DNA from: Sphingobacteriales bacterium
GTDB lineage: Bacteria > Bacteroidota > Bacteroidia > UKL13-3
Length of the DNA stretch: 64,000 bases
Direction of reading: 5' to 3'
Assembly (NCBI GenBank): GCA_021299635.1
Contig: JAJTFA010000001.1
Coordinates: 124,001-188,000, forward strand
Shown here: positions 46,212 through 55,049 of the stretch, one piece after another
Layout of the letters: the number at the start of each line of letters is the position of its first letter
Position numbering within the stretch: position 1 is the first letter of the stretch
Position numbers and translations under genes: made by a program
The notes under the pieces: model-generated
What the model saw: only the letters and a program-made list of their open reading frames with translations
The model's database searches: none
Told to the model about the DNA's origin: nothing

Positions 46212-47156
46212 TTATGATTCATCCTCACCTGTAACATCTTCAAATCTGTCAAGTGTGGGTTCGCCAAGCACTGCCAGCATCTCATGTACTTCGTTCACCT
46301 TGGCTGATTTGTTTTGTTTTTCGTAGGCTACCACCAAATTGCGAAGTACACGTTTGATGATATCAATATTATTGCATGGATCAAAATATTCTATGCGTGG
46401 TTCTATTTGAATTTGTCTTAAAAACTGTTCCAAATTGGCTCTAGAAAAAACCGATCCTTGATTAAAAGCATTGATATAAAACAATACACGCGCATTTTCC
46501 GGAGTGGCCCGATTGGTAGTATTGAAATAATCTTCTGCAGGTAAATGGTGCTGTTCTTCCAAATAAGCTAGCACAAAGTGTTGAGGCAGATTTACTCCGT
46601 AAATGGGAATGTTTAAACGTTGTGCAATGAGCATATAAATAATGGCCAGCATAATGGGATTTCCGCGCTTATTCTCCAGAACCACATTAATAAAAGAGTT
46701 CTGCGGGTCGTGATAATGATCGGTATTGCCTTTAAATCCGTGTACGTTGTAAAGAATCTGATTGATGATGCGTACTTTTTCAAAACCGGTTAGGTCATAA
46801 TGCAGTTCCAGCCAGATATCAAGTCTTATTCGATCGATCTCATTGATAATAGCCTGCTTGTCTAAATCGGGGTATCGGTATTGCGCTACAATTAAAATGC
46901 CTTCCAATAAATCCGGACGTGCATCTTTACTCCACACCCTCAGCTTATCAAGAATTTGCCTGAATTGAATTCGGTGAATGATGTTTTCTACCCTTTGCTG
47001 ATGCTCACTGCTTTGTAATTGCCCCCATTCGCTTTCCAGCATGGGCACAACTGCTAAGCCTATATCAAGCAATTTGCTTTCTACATGCTGCACCACTTCC
47101 TCGTCTTCATCATCAAGCAATGCTACCAAGGATTTTACTTCATTCTCATTCAGCAT
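46212..47156 (-). CDS. SirB1/transglutaminase-like protein
   Basis: The 314-residue protein has a transglutaminase-like core shared with SirB1: NKRGNPIMLAIIYMLIAQRLNIPIYGVNLPQHFVLAYL, residues about 160-200. In it GNP(I) stands where a catalytic Cys would be expected, so enzymatic activity is doubtful. The first 80 residues are helical and HEAT-like, and the C-terminal 60 residues look like one or two TPR helices. It lies 8 bases downstream of topA on the same strand, so it is probably co-transcribed with it. Function unknown. Confidence 0.8.
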   Translation of the reverse strand: MLNENEVKSLVALLDDEDEEVVQHVESKLLDIGLAVVPMLESEWGQLQSSEHQQRVENIIHRIQFRQILDKLRVWSKDARPDLLEGILIVAQYRYPDLDKQAIINEIDRIRLDIWLELHYDLTGFEKVRIINQILYNVHGFKGNTDHYHDPQNSFINVVLENKRGNPIMLAIIYMLIAQRLNIPIYGVNLPQHFVLAYLEEQHHLPAEDYFNTTNRATPENARVLFYINAFNQGSVFSRANLEQFLRQIQIEPRIEYFDPCNNIDIIKRVLRNLVVAYEKQNKSAKVNEVHEMLAVLGEPTLDRFEDVTGEDES

Positions 47157-47164
47157 AACCGAAG

Positions 47165-49579
47165 TTACTTCTTTTTAGCTGATTTTTTTGCAGCTGATTT
47201 TTTTGCGGGTGCTTTTTTCGCTGCTGTTTTCTTTGGTGCAGCTTTTTTTGCAGGCTTTTTCTCTTCTGATTTTGTTGGCTGTTGTTTGGCAGAAGGTTTT
47301 TTGTCTTTACTAATAATTTCAAGACAGGTTTCTAATGTAATGGTTGCGGCATCCGTACCTTTAGGTAACTTATAATTATTTTTGCCTTGTGCCATGTATG
47401 GTCCCCAGCGTCCGTTCAGTAATCTAACCGGTTCTTCTCCTGCTACTTCAAATTCCTTTATCAATTTATTAGCCTCCACCTCACGTTTATTGATAATGAT
47501 TTCAACCGCTTTGCTTTCATCTACACTCCAGGCATCATCCGGTTTAGGTATGGAGTAAAATTTATTATCGTGCACAATATATGGGCCAAATCTGCCCACG
47601 CTTGCCTTCATGGGTTTGCCTTCAAACTCTCCCAGCATACGTGGCAATTTAAATAACTCGAGTGCTTCCTGCAGCGTAATATTTTCTATTAGCTGACCCG
47701 GACGCAATTTGCCATATTGTGGTTTTTCATCTTCAGATCCTTCACCCAATTGAACAAACGGACCAAAACGCCCAACCTTGGCATAAACAGTTTTTCCTGT
47801 TTCCGGGTCGGTGCCCAGGTTACGCTCTCCACTTTGTCTTTCTGCTGTTTCGGTAGTTTTTTCTACATCCTTATGAAAAGGTTTATAAAATTGTTCAATC
47901 ATTTTATTCCACTGCAACTGGCCTTGTGCTATTTCATCGAATTCCTTTTCCACCGTGGCGGTAAAATTATAATCCATGATATTATCGAAGTGCTTCGATA
48001 AAAAATCAGTTACAATCATTCCAATATCGCTAGGAAACAATTTTGATTTTTCTGCTCCGTATTTTTCTGTTTTGGTCTCACGTGTAATGTTTCCGCTGGC
48101 AAGGGTTATGGTTTTAAAGTTTCTTTCTTTGCCTTCGCGGTCTTCACGAACCACATACCCTCTTTTTTGTATGGTAGAAATAGTAGGCGCATAGGTTGAT
48201 GGCCTGCCAATACCAAGCTCCTCCAGTTTTTTAACCAAGCTAGCTTCAGTATATCGTGCAGCTGGTTTTGCAAATCTTTCTGTTGCATCAAGATCTTTCA
48301 GTTCAAGTACCTCACCAACCTTTAGAGGAGGTAACATACCTGCGTTGTCTTCATCCGACTCATCATCATTTGATTCCAGATAAACTTTAAGAAATCCTTC
48401 AAACTTAAGTACCTCACCTGTTGCAGTTAGTTCTTCAGAGGTGGTTGAAACGGCAATGGTAGCAATAGTTCTTTCCAATTGTGCATCTGCCATTTGAGAA
48501 GCAATTGCACGTTTCCAGATGAGCTCATAGAGGCGTTGCTCTTGCCTTGTTCCGTCAACTGCCGTATTTTCAAAATAGGTAGGTCTGATGGCTTCATGCG
48601 CTTCCTGTGCACTGGCATTTTTAGTGGTGTATTTTCTTGTATGCGAAAACTCCGGACCGAATTGTTCAGATACCTGTTTTTTAGCTGCACCAATGGCAAG
48701 ATCAGACAAGTTAACAGAGTCAGTACGCATATAGGTTATTAACCCTGATTCATATAATTTTTGAGCCACGCTCATGGTTTGGCTAACAGAGAAACCCAAC
48801 TTGCGGCTGGCTTCCTGCTGCAATGTAGAAGTGGTAAAAGGAGGAGCGGGTGATTTTTTTGCAGGCTTAACTTCAAGATTCTTGATGGTAAATGTTGCAC
48901 CGCTGCACTGCTGCACAAATGCCTCTGCTTCTTTTTCAGTAGCAAATCTTTTAGGCAATTCGGCATTCATAATCTTACCTCCAACCAAAAAGCGGGCAGT
49001 GATTTTAAAAGCCGAAGAGGTGTTAAAATTATTTATCTCACGCTCACGTTCAACAATCAATCTTACTGCAACGGATTGCACACGCCCGGCAGAAAGATTG
49101 CCTTTTATCTTCTTCCAAAGTACCGGAGAAAGCTCAAAGCCAACCAGCCTGTCAAGCACACGTCTGGCTTGCTGTGCATCAACCAGATTTTTATCAATCT
49201 TTCTTGGATTTTCAATTGCTTTTAAAATAGCTGGCTTGGTAATCTCATGAAAAACGATGCGTTTGGTTTTTTTATCTTCCAGCTGCAAAACCTCACTCAG
49301 GTGCCAGGATATGGCTTCACCTTCGCGGTCCTCATCGGATGCAAGCCATATAATTTCTGCTTGCTTTGATAATTTTTTTAACTCTGCCACCACAGCCTTC
49401 TTATCATCAGACACTTCGTATTGCGGGTTGAAATTATTTTTAATGTCAATTGCACCATCACCCTTGGCAAGATCTCTGATATGCCCGTAGCAAGACTTAA
49501 CGGTAAATTCACTACCCAAAAACTTCTCTATGGTTTTGGCCTTTGCAGGCGACTCCACAATCACTAGATTTTTTGCCAT
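47165..49579 (-). CDS. topA: DNA topoisomerase I
   Basis: The 804-residue type IA topoisomerase has the Toprim domain at residues 1-140 (VIVESPAKAKTIEKFLG, ASDEDREGEAISWHL) and the catalytic Tyr283 in GLITYMRTDS. It relaxes negative supercoils. The C-terminus carries three or four GRFGP(F/Y)-type topoisomerase repeats rather than classical four-Cys zinc fingers. The last roughly 45 residues are almost only Lys, Ala and Pro, a histone-H1-like tail. The gene starts at 49579, about 24 bases from a CAACTTTG element that overlaps a hairpin at 49605-49636. Confidence 0.97.
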   Translation of the reverse strand: MAKNLVIVESPAKAKTIEKFLGSEFTVKSCYGHIRDLAKGDGAIDIKNNFNPQYEVSDDKKAVVAELKKLSKQAEIIWLASDEDREGEAISWHLSEVLQLEDKKTKRIVFHEITKPAILKAIENPRKIDKNLVDAQQARRVLDRLVGFELSPVLWKKIKGNLSAGRVQSVAVRLIVEREREINNFNTSSAFKITARFLVGGKIMNAELPKRFATEKEAEAFVQQCSGATFTIKNLEVKPAKKSPAPPFTTSTLQQEASRKLGFSVSQTMSVAQKLYESGLITYMRTDSVNLSDLAIGAAKKQVSEQFGPEFSHTRKYTTKNASAQEAHEAIRPTYFENTAVDGTRQEQRLYELIWKRAIASQMADAQLERTIATIAVSTTSEELTATGEVLKFEGFLKVYLESNDDESDEDNAGMLPPLKVGEVLELKDLDATERFAKPAARYTEASLVKKLEELGIGRPSTYAPTISTIQKRGYVVREDREGKERNFKTITLASGNITRETKTEKYGAEKSKLFPSDIGMIVTDFLSKHFDNIMDYNFTATVEKEFDEIAQGQLQWNKMIEQFYKPFHKDVEKTTETAERQSGERNLGTDPETGKTVYAKVGRFGPFVQLGEGSEDEKPQYGKLRPGQLIENITLQEALELFKLPRMLGEFEGKPMKASVGRFGPYIVHDNKFYSIPKPDDAWSVDESKAVEIIINKREVEANKLIKEFEVAGEEPVRLLNGRWGPYMAQGKNNYKLPKGTDAATITLETCLEIISKDKKPSAKQQPTKSEEKKPAKKAAPKKTAAKKAPAKKSAAKKSAKKK

Positions 49580-49604
49580 AATTACGCTTTCCTTATAAAC
49601 ACCA

Positions 49605-49636
49605 AAGTTGATTCCTGGTTAAAAGAATCAACTTTA
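49605..49636. promoter_or_regulatory. Hairpin between the M43 protease gene and topA
   Basis: Perfect 11-bp arms (AAAGTTGATTC and GAATCAACTTT) around a 10-base loop in the 94-base gap. On the minus strand the stem is followed by GGTGTTTAT, not a clean U-run. It could be a weak terminator for the M43 gene or a structure in the topA leader. Confidence 0.4.
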
Positions 49637-49673
49637 GTACCCAATACCGGGCTTCAAAAATGAATCTTAATTC

Positions 49674-51494
49674 TTAATTTATCAATATTTTATGTGTAAA
49701 CCGCTGTTGCCCTGCTTCAAACCTCAGGTAGTAAATACCTGATTTCAATCCGCCTTTGTGTAATTCTACCTGATTAAACCCTGCGGATAACATACTCTTT
49801 TCAATTGTTTTAACTTCTCTGCCCACCACATCAGTTAATGTGATATGGATGTTTTTCTTTTCATTCAAATCAAAAGTAATGAATGCATTTTCATTCATTG
49901 GGTTTGGTTGAAGGCTAAAATTTATTTCATTTTTCAAGGCATTATGCAATCCGGTTGAGCCATCTGAAATAGAAATCTGGTCGACAAAAACATTATTACC
50001 CTGCCTGTTTACAAATTCAAAACGGAAACGAACATTTCTTTTGCGGTGCATTTTCCAAACTGATATAGAAACTTTTTTCCATTGTGTTTGTGATGGGATA
50101 AAATCTGTGTTTATTGGGTTTGCTGTTGCCAGTTCAGGCCCGCGTTCTGCAAAAACTCGTTCTTCCGTCATGCCAAAATCAGATGACACCAACACGATTA
50201 ATGAATCAAAATTGGTAAATGTTTTTTGTACCCATGCATAATAAAACTCTATAAAAGGTGAGTTTAAATTAAGCAAATCAATTTCTGGCGTTTGAAAACC
50301 GTCTCTGGTATTGAATACGGCTCCCGGATTAGAGAAATTCGGGATATACAAACTGGCAGTGCTGCTATAACCGGCAAGTTTTGTGTAGCGCCAGCCAAAG
50401 CTTGGGTTGTTGAAATTATTATAAGTAAATCCTTTGCTCAATAACGGATCTCCGTTTTCAAAATCAAATGCTATGGGAGCTATGAAAGTAGTAGCGGGTG
50501 GGGTTAAATAATTTCCGTTCGCATCTATACCAGCATAGGTAACATCATTGGCATAAATCAATGAGCGGTATTGTTGCATTTGAGTATAGGCAAAGGATTT
50601 CTGCCCTTGTGTAAACAATTCAAGACAATTCCCATCTGAGTAGTCCATGTAATTTTCTATCATGTCTCTCAAATTCGGATTATCGTTATTACATGAATTG
50701 CGTGTTTTGTCACATCCACTGCTTGCAGAAGCACAGGGAGGAGTATCTGAAACACCATCTCCACTGCCTGAACAACCACCCTGAAAGGTATGAAATAAGC
50801 CCATCCAATGGCCAATTTCATGGGTAAGTGTTCTGCCTGCCTGAGATTTATCTGCTGTGCCCAGCATGCCAATTTGATCAGCTCTCACCACAATACCGTC
50901 TGTTGTGGGTTGCGAATTGCGCTGAAAAGGAAACTGCGCGTAGCCCAACACTATACCTGAGGTTCCTGAGATTGATGCAATGGTATTCACTACCCAAACA
51001 TTTAAATATTTTTCGCTGTTCCAATAGCTCAATGCCTTTACAGCATTGTTGGCATTATCGGTCTGATTACTGAATATGCGGTTAATGCCATCATGTTTAT
51101 TGCCATTCGGATCATATTGCGCTAATCTGAATTCAAATTCCATATCAGCTGCAACGCTGTTGGTGCTTTTACCTCCATTTGTTCCCGGTTTTCTTCTAAA
51201 ATCTTCATTAAGAATGCGTATCTGATTCATAATCTGGGCTTGTGAAATATTTTCCAAGCCATTTTTATGAATAACATGAAAAACCACCGGAATGTATCGG
51301 ATTGTGCCAGTTTTTTGCAATGGTTGCTGTGATGCCTGCAATCCAATTTCGGTAGCCTGTTTCTCCAATTTTTCTAAATCAGGGTATATCTTTTTTGATA
51401 GGTTAAGATAATAATCGGTAACACATTTGGTATCCTGAGCTTGAGTTTGGAACGCAAAAGCTAAACTCAGAAAAATTATACAACGTTTAAGCAT
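49674..51494 (-). CDS. M43-family secreted zinc metalloprotease with T9SS sorting domain
   Basis: The 606-residue protein has a signal peptide ending at FQTQAQ. A cytophagalysin/pappalysin-type peptidase domain follows, with His225-EIGH-WMGLFH (the metzincin HExxHxxGxxH). A Met-turn candidate lies in the MIENYMDYSDGNC segment, as in M43. Residues about 345-515 form a beta-rich domain starting FDFENGDPLLSKGF, resembling MAM/choice-of-anchor-J. The last roughly 80 residues are a T9SS type A sorting domain (LQPNPMNENAF, GIYYLRF). PorU and PorV in the same window would process it. A TATCTTG element lies 34 bases upstream of the ATG. Confidence 0.93.
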   Translation of the reverse strand: MLKRCIIFLSLAFAFQTQAQDTKCVTDYYLNLSKKIYPDLEKLEKQATEIGLQASQQPLQKTGTIRYIPVVFHVIHKNGLENISQAQIMNQIRILNEDFRRKPGTNGGKSTNSVAADMEFEFRLAQYDPNGNKHDGINRIFSNQTDNANNAVKALSYWNSEKYLNVWVVNTIASISGTSGIVLGYAQFPFQRNSQPTTDGIVVRADQIGMLGTADKSQAGRTLTHEIGHWMGLFHTFQGGCSGSGDGVSDTPPCASASSGCDKTRNSCNNDNPNLRDMIENYMDYSDGNCLELFTQGQKSFAYTQMQQYRSLIYANDVTYAGIDANGNYLTPPATTFIAPIAFDFENGDPLLSKGFTYNNFNNPSFGWRYTKLAGYSSTASLYIPNFSNPGAVFNTRDGFQTPEIDLLNLNSPFIEFYYAWVQKTFTNFDSLIVLVSSDFGMTEERVFAERGPELATANPINTDFIPSQTQWKKVSISVWKMHRKRNVRFRFEFVNRQGNNVFVDQISISDGSTGLHNALKNEINFSLQPNPMNENAFITFDLNEKKNIHITLTDVVGREVKTIEKSMLSAGFNQVELHKGGLKSGIYYLRFEAGQQRFTHKILIN

Positions 51495-51519
51495 GTAAAT
51501 GATTAATAATAAAATAAAT

Positions 51520-51580
51520 ACGAGGGTGCAAGATAGGAAATAGACTTGACAATGAAAATAAAGGATTGTAGCACGCTCGT
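51520..51580 (-). terminator. Possible terminator of the aro operon
   Basis: ACGAGGGTGC (51520-51529) and GCACGCTCGT (51571-51580) pair with one mismatch around a 41-base loop. On minus the right arm runs into an AT-rich, T-rich stretch. The long loop makes it weak. It overlaps the promoter region of the M43 gene. Confidence 0.3.
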
Positions 51581-51595
51581 TTATTTACCTGAAGC

Positions 51596-52675
51596 TTATA
51601 CTTTTGCGCTGCGGTTTAGCAGAATAAAATCAGCGATTACCAGCGCTGCCATTGCTTCCACAATAGGTACTGCACGGGGCAATACGCATGGGTCGTGCCT
51701 GCCAATTGCTTCTAATAATATGGACTCTTCGCTTTTGCTAAGCGTATCTTGTTTTTTTTGAATGGTTGAAACAGGTTTAAATGCACATCTGAAGAAGATG
51801 TCTTCCCCGTTTGTTAATCCGCCCTGAATACCTCCGCTGTTATTGGTTCGTGTGGTTACCTTGTTCTCTGTTTTCACAAATGCGTCATTATGCTCACTTC
51901 CTTTCATGCTGGCAGAGCTAAATCCGCTTCCAATTTCAAACCCTTTACATGTTTGGATGCTTAACATGGCTTTTGCCAATCGTGCATTTATCCTATCAAA
52001 AACCGGTTCGCCTAATCCTGGAGGGCAACCTTTGATTATACAACAAATTACCCCGCCCACACTGTCTCCTTCAGAACGCGCTTGCTCAATGGTTGCTATC
52101 ATTTTATCAGCAGTATCAGCATCAGGGCAGCGCACGGCATTGCTGTCTGTTTTGCTTAAATCTAGCTCTGTATAGGGGTGAGGTAATATGATATGATGCA
52201 CTTGCGAAACATAGGCATGTATGCTTATGCCTTCATGCCTGATGAATAATTTGGCTATGGCACCTGCCATAACCCTCGCAGCTGTTTCTCTGGCAGAAGC
52301 TCTGCCACCTCCTCGGTAATCACGCAGACTAAATTTTTTTTCCCAGGTATAGTCTGCATGTGATGGCCTATATAAATCCTTGAGGTGAGCATAATCGCTG
52401 CTCTGCTGGTTTTTGTTTCTAATAAATAATGCAATGGGGGCACCGGTTGTTTTGCCTTCAAAAATTCCGCTCAGCCATTCCGGTTCATCCTCTTCGTTTC
52501 TTGGTGAGGTAATGGTCGACTGCCCGGGTTTTCTTCTGTTGAGTTCGTGCTGCACAAAATCTTTATCAATCTCCAGGCCTGCCGGGCATCCATCAATAAC
52601 CACACCTATGCCTTCACCATGACTTTCGCCAAAAGTGCTAATTCTAAAAATACTGCCAAATGAGTTGCCTGCCAT
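51596..52675 (-). CDS. aroC: Chorismate synthase
   Basis: The 359-residue protein begins with GNSFGSIFRISTFGESHG, the AroC signature. RNEEDEPEWLSGIFEGKTTGAPIAL and LRDYRGGGRASARETAARVMAGA (FMN and substrate region) follow, then SGGIQGGLTNGEDI. It converts EPSP to chorismate and needs reduced FMN. It is the last gene of aroB-aroA-aroC, 19 bases after aroA. Confidence 0.97.
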   Translation of the reverse strand: MAGNSFGSIFRISTFGESHGEGIGVVIDGCPAGLEIDKDFVQHELNRRKPGQSTITSPRNEEDEPEWLSGIFEGKTTGAPIALFIRNKNQQSSDYAHLKDLYRPSHADYTWEKKFSLRDYRGGGRASARETAARVMAGAIAKLFIRHEGISIHAYVSQVHHIILPHPYTELDLSKTDSNAVRCPDADTADKMIATIEQARSEGDSVGGVICCIIKGCPPGLGEPVFDRINARLAKAMLSIQTCKGFEIGSGFSSASMKGSEHNDAFVKTENKVTTRTNNSGGIQGGLTNGEDIFFRCAFKPVSTIQKKQDTLSKSEESILLEAIGRHDPCVLPRAVPIVEAMAALVIADFILLNRSAKV

Positions 52676-52694
52676 GGTTCAAAAATAATTCAAT

Positions 52695-53930
52695 TCATTC
52701 AGTTATACTAAATCCTGCAAGCTGCAGGTGTTTCCAGAAATTCGGATACGATTTTTCAACACACGAAGCGTCATCTAGTTTCACGCTTTCAAAACAAAGT
52801 GAAAGCGGTGCAAATGTCATAGCCATTCTGTGGTCTGTAAATGTCTGCATATCTAAAACATTATTAGCCGTTATGGATGCAGCAGAAATATGCATTGATT
52901 CAGCATCAACAACTGAAATTTCTGCACCTGTTTTACTTAATTCTTTGCTTAATACAGCTATGCGATCCGATTCTTTTAATGCAAGTGTTTCAAGTCCATA
53001 TAGATTCGCTTTGATGCCTGCTCCGCAAATAGCAGCTGATAGTGCAGGGGCAAGGTCAGGGTGATGATGCAAATTAAGGTTAACCTCATTTACTGCTGAA
53101 AACTGCTTCACTTTTGTAAGACGCATCCCATTGTTTTCAAAGGTAGTTTCTACACCAAAATACTTCTTCATCCATTCTGCGATAACTGCATCTCCCTGCA
53201 GGCTGTTTGGTATTAAACCTTCTAAAAACAATTCACATGATTTGCTTAATGCCGCAATCTCGTACCAGTAGGAAGCGGCACTCCAGTCTGCTTCAGTGGT
53301 CATCAGTATTCCTTTGGGTTTTTGTGTTGGTAGAACAACAATGATTTCTTCTTCTTGTAAAACCTCAACCCCGGTTAGCCTAAGCAAACCAATGGTCATT
53401 TGAATATATGGGTAGGATGCAGTATGTGCGCCCAATTTAAGTTTGAGCCCATTTTGAAGCAATGGCGAAATAAGCAACAATGCTGAAGCAAACTGACTGC
53501 TTTGCGATGCATCTATAGTGACTTCTCCACCTGTTAATTCTCTTGGAAATATTTCAATGGGTAGACATCCGTCTCTTTCTAGATAGTTTATTTCTGCACC
53601 CATTTTTCGCAAGGCATCAATCAGCGGCTTGATGGGTCTTGCTTTCATACGTTCATCTCCGGTTATAATTTTATGTTTACCAGAAGCAGCAAAATAGGCG
53701 GTTAAAAAGCGCACACAGGTGCCTGCATTTTTCAGATGAATGAGATGCTCATGGGTTGTCAATGCATGCTGCATGAGAACTGTATCATCGGCACTTGATA
53801 ATCTATTGATTGATAAATCGGGCTGTATAGCTTGTAAAATGAGTAAGCGGTTGCTTATACTTTTTGATGCGGGAAGCGAAACCTGAGCATGGATATGTCC
53901 TTTGGGAGCAATGATGCAAATTGGTTTCAT
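52695..53930 (-). CDS. aroA: 3-phosphoshikimate 1-carboxyvinyltransferase (EPSP synthase)
   Basis: The protein has 411 residues from the ATG at 53930, which overlaps the aroB stop (ATGA) and gives the family N-terminus KPICIIAPKGHIHAQVSLPASKSISNR. NAGTCVRFLTAYFA carries the Gly96-region motif. The C-terminal LKESDRIAVLSKEL and TDHRMAMTFAPL segments are present. An upstream ATG at 53978 would add 16 residues inside aroB and is less likely. The enzyme joins PEP and shikimate 3-phosphate. The sequence has no feature that by itself shows class I or class II glyphosate sensitivity. Confidence 0.95.
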   Translation of the reverse strand: MKPICIIAPKGHIHAQVSLPASKSISNRLLILQAIQPDLSINRLSSADDTVLMQHALTTHEHLIHLKNAGTCVRFLTAYFAASGKHKIITGDERMKARPIKPLIDALRKMGAEINYLERDGCLPIEIFPRELTGGEVTIDASQSSQFASALLLISPLLQNGLKLKLGAHTASYPYIQMTIGLLRLTGVEVLQEEEIIVVLPTQKPKGILMTTEADWSAASYWYEIAALSKSCELFLEGLIPNSLQGDAVIAEWMKKYFGVETTFENNGMRLTKVKQFSAVNEVNLNLHHHPDLAPALSAAICGAGIKANLYGLETLALKESDRIAVLSKELSKTGAEISVVDAESMHISAASITANNVLDMQTFTDHRMAMTFAPLSLCFESVKLDDASCVEKSYPNFWKHLQLAGFSITE

Positions 53931-54985
53931 AAACTGTCGTAGTAATTCAACGCAGCAGTAATCTGTGATTCTGAACACGTGAAGTTAATGCCAGCCTTTC
54001 CGATTTTTTTAAGCAAGGTAAAGTTAATGGCATCCTCAATATTCTTTTTATCTTGTTTCATATATCCGATTACATCAGGAGATAAAACGCTCCTTAATGA
54101 ATATTTCGGGAAGCACCTGCAAATTACATCAGCTATTTGCTTCAGTTCCTTATTAGATAAGTTTAGTTTCACCTTTGATAAGAATGCTTCGGTTATCAAT
54201 CCAATGGCAACTGCCTCTCCGTGTTTTAATGGTTTTTTATCAAGGGCCAATGAGTAAGCCTCAATTGCATGACCGATGGTATGGCCAAAGTTCAATATTT
54301 TCCTCAATGATTTTTCATCCGGATCTTTTTTAACCACCTGCATTTTTAACTTAATTGAACCATTAATAAGCGGACTGATTTTATTTGGTTCCAAGGTTGA
54401 GATGCTGATGAGTTTATCCCAGTATTCTTTATCCAAAATCAATCCATGCTTCAGCATTTCAGCGTATCCGTTGAGCATTTCTTCTCGTGGCAACGTATTT
54501 AGAAAATCAGGATGAATAAAAACAACGGATGGCTGCTTAATCGTACCCACAGCATTTTTTATCCCATTAAAGTCAACGGCATTTTTGCCGCCAATTGCCG
54601 CATCAACCATAGCCAGTAAGGTGGTAGGAATATTTATAAAATCTATGCCTCGCTTGTATGTTGATGCACAAAAACCACCAATATCGGCAACCATGCCACC
54701 GCCTAAATTAATCAGAATAGCTTTTTTGTCTGCTTCTTCTTGCTGTAAGCGGCTCCATACTTTTTCTGCCGTGCGCAGCGTCTTGTTTTGCTCACCGTTT
54801 TCAATAGTTATAAGCCTGATGTCGAACAAATATTTTTTGAGCAGGGGCAAACAATATTTTTCTGTTTGCGTATCAGCCAACACAAAAACTTTGGTGTAAG
54901 ATTTTTCAATAATGGTTTCCAGCAGAATGTCAAAAACATCATTGCCCGAATAAATACTGAAATCTTTGAAGCGGTATTCTTTCAA
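53927..54985 (-). CDS. aroB: 3-dehydroquinate synthase
   Basis: The protein has about 352 residues with NAD-binding GGGMVADIGGFCASTYKRGI, PTTLLAMVDAAIGGK, EMLKHG and NFGHTIGHAIE, the AroB zinc and substrate motifs. It cyclises DAHP to 3-dehydroquinate. The start is uncertain. I chose the TTG at 54985 (Met-Lys-Glu-Tyr..), which gives a normal length and lies 19 bases from a CAAATTTG promoter-like element. A GTG at 55033 or an ATG at 55123 give longer forms. The last would run into the divergent proline dehydrogenase gene by 74 bases and looks unlike AroB. It heads aroB-aroA-aroC. Confidence 0.93.
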   Translation of the reverse strand: MKEYRFKDFSIYSGNDVFDILLETIIEKSYTKVFVLADTQTEKYCLPLLKKYLFDIRLITIENGEQNKTLRTAEKVWSRLQQEEADKKAILINLGGGMVADIGGFCASTYKRGIDFINIPTTLLAMVDAAIGGKNAVDFNGIKNAVGTIKQPSVVFIHPDFLNTLPREEMLNGYAEMLKHGLILDKEYWDKLISISTLEPNKISPLINGSIKLKMQVVKKDPDEKSLRKILNFGHTIGHAIEAYSLALDKKPLKHGEAVAIGLITEAFLSKVKLNLSNKELKQIADVICRCFPKYSLRSVLSPDVIGYMKQDKKNIEDAINFTLLKKIGKAGINFTCSESQITAALNYYDSL

Positions 54986-55049
54986 AATCTTACTTTTGCC
55001 CGAACAAATTTGAACTTTTACAGTTAATAACACAAATATTAAAAACCGC

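Noticed and set aside
47085-47375. Open frame with FFAxxFF repeats opposite the topA tail
   Set aside because: It is the complement of the Lys/Ala-rich tail codons; low complexity and no promoter.
48074-48089. parS-like GGTCTCACGTGTAATG in topA
   Set aside because: Only 11 of 16 positions match, within coding sequence, and it is not palindromic.
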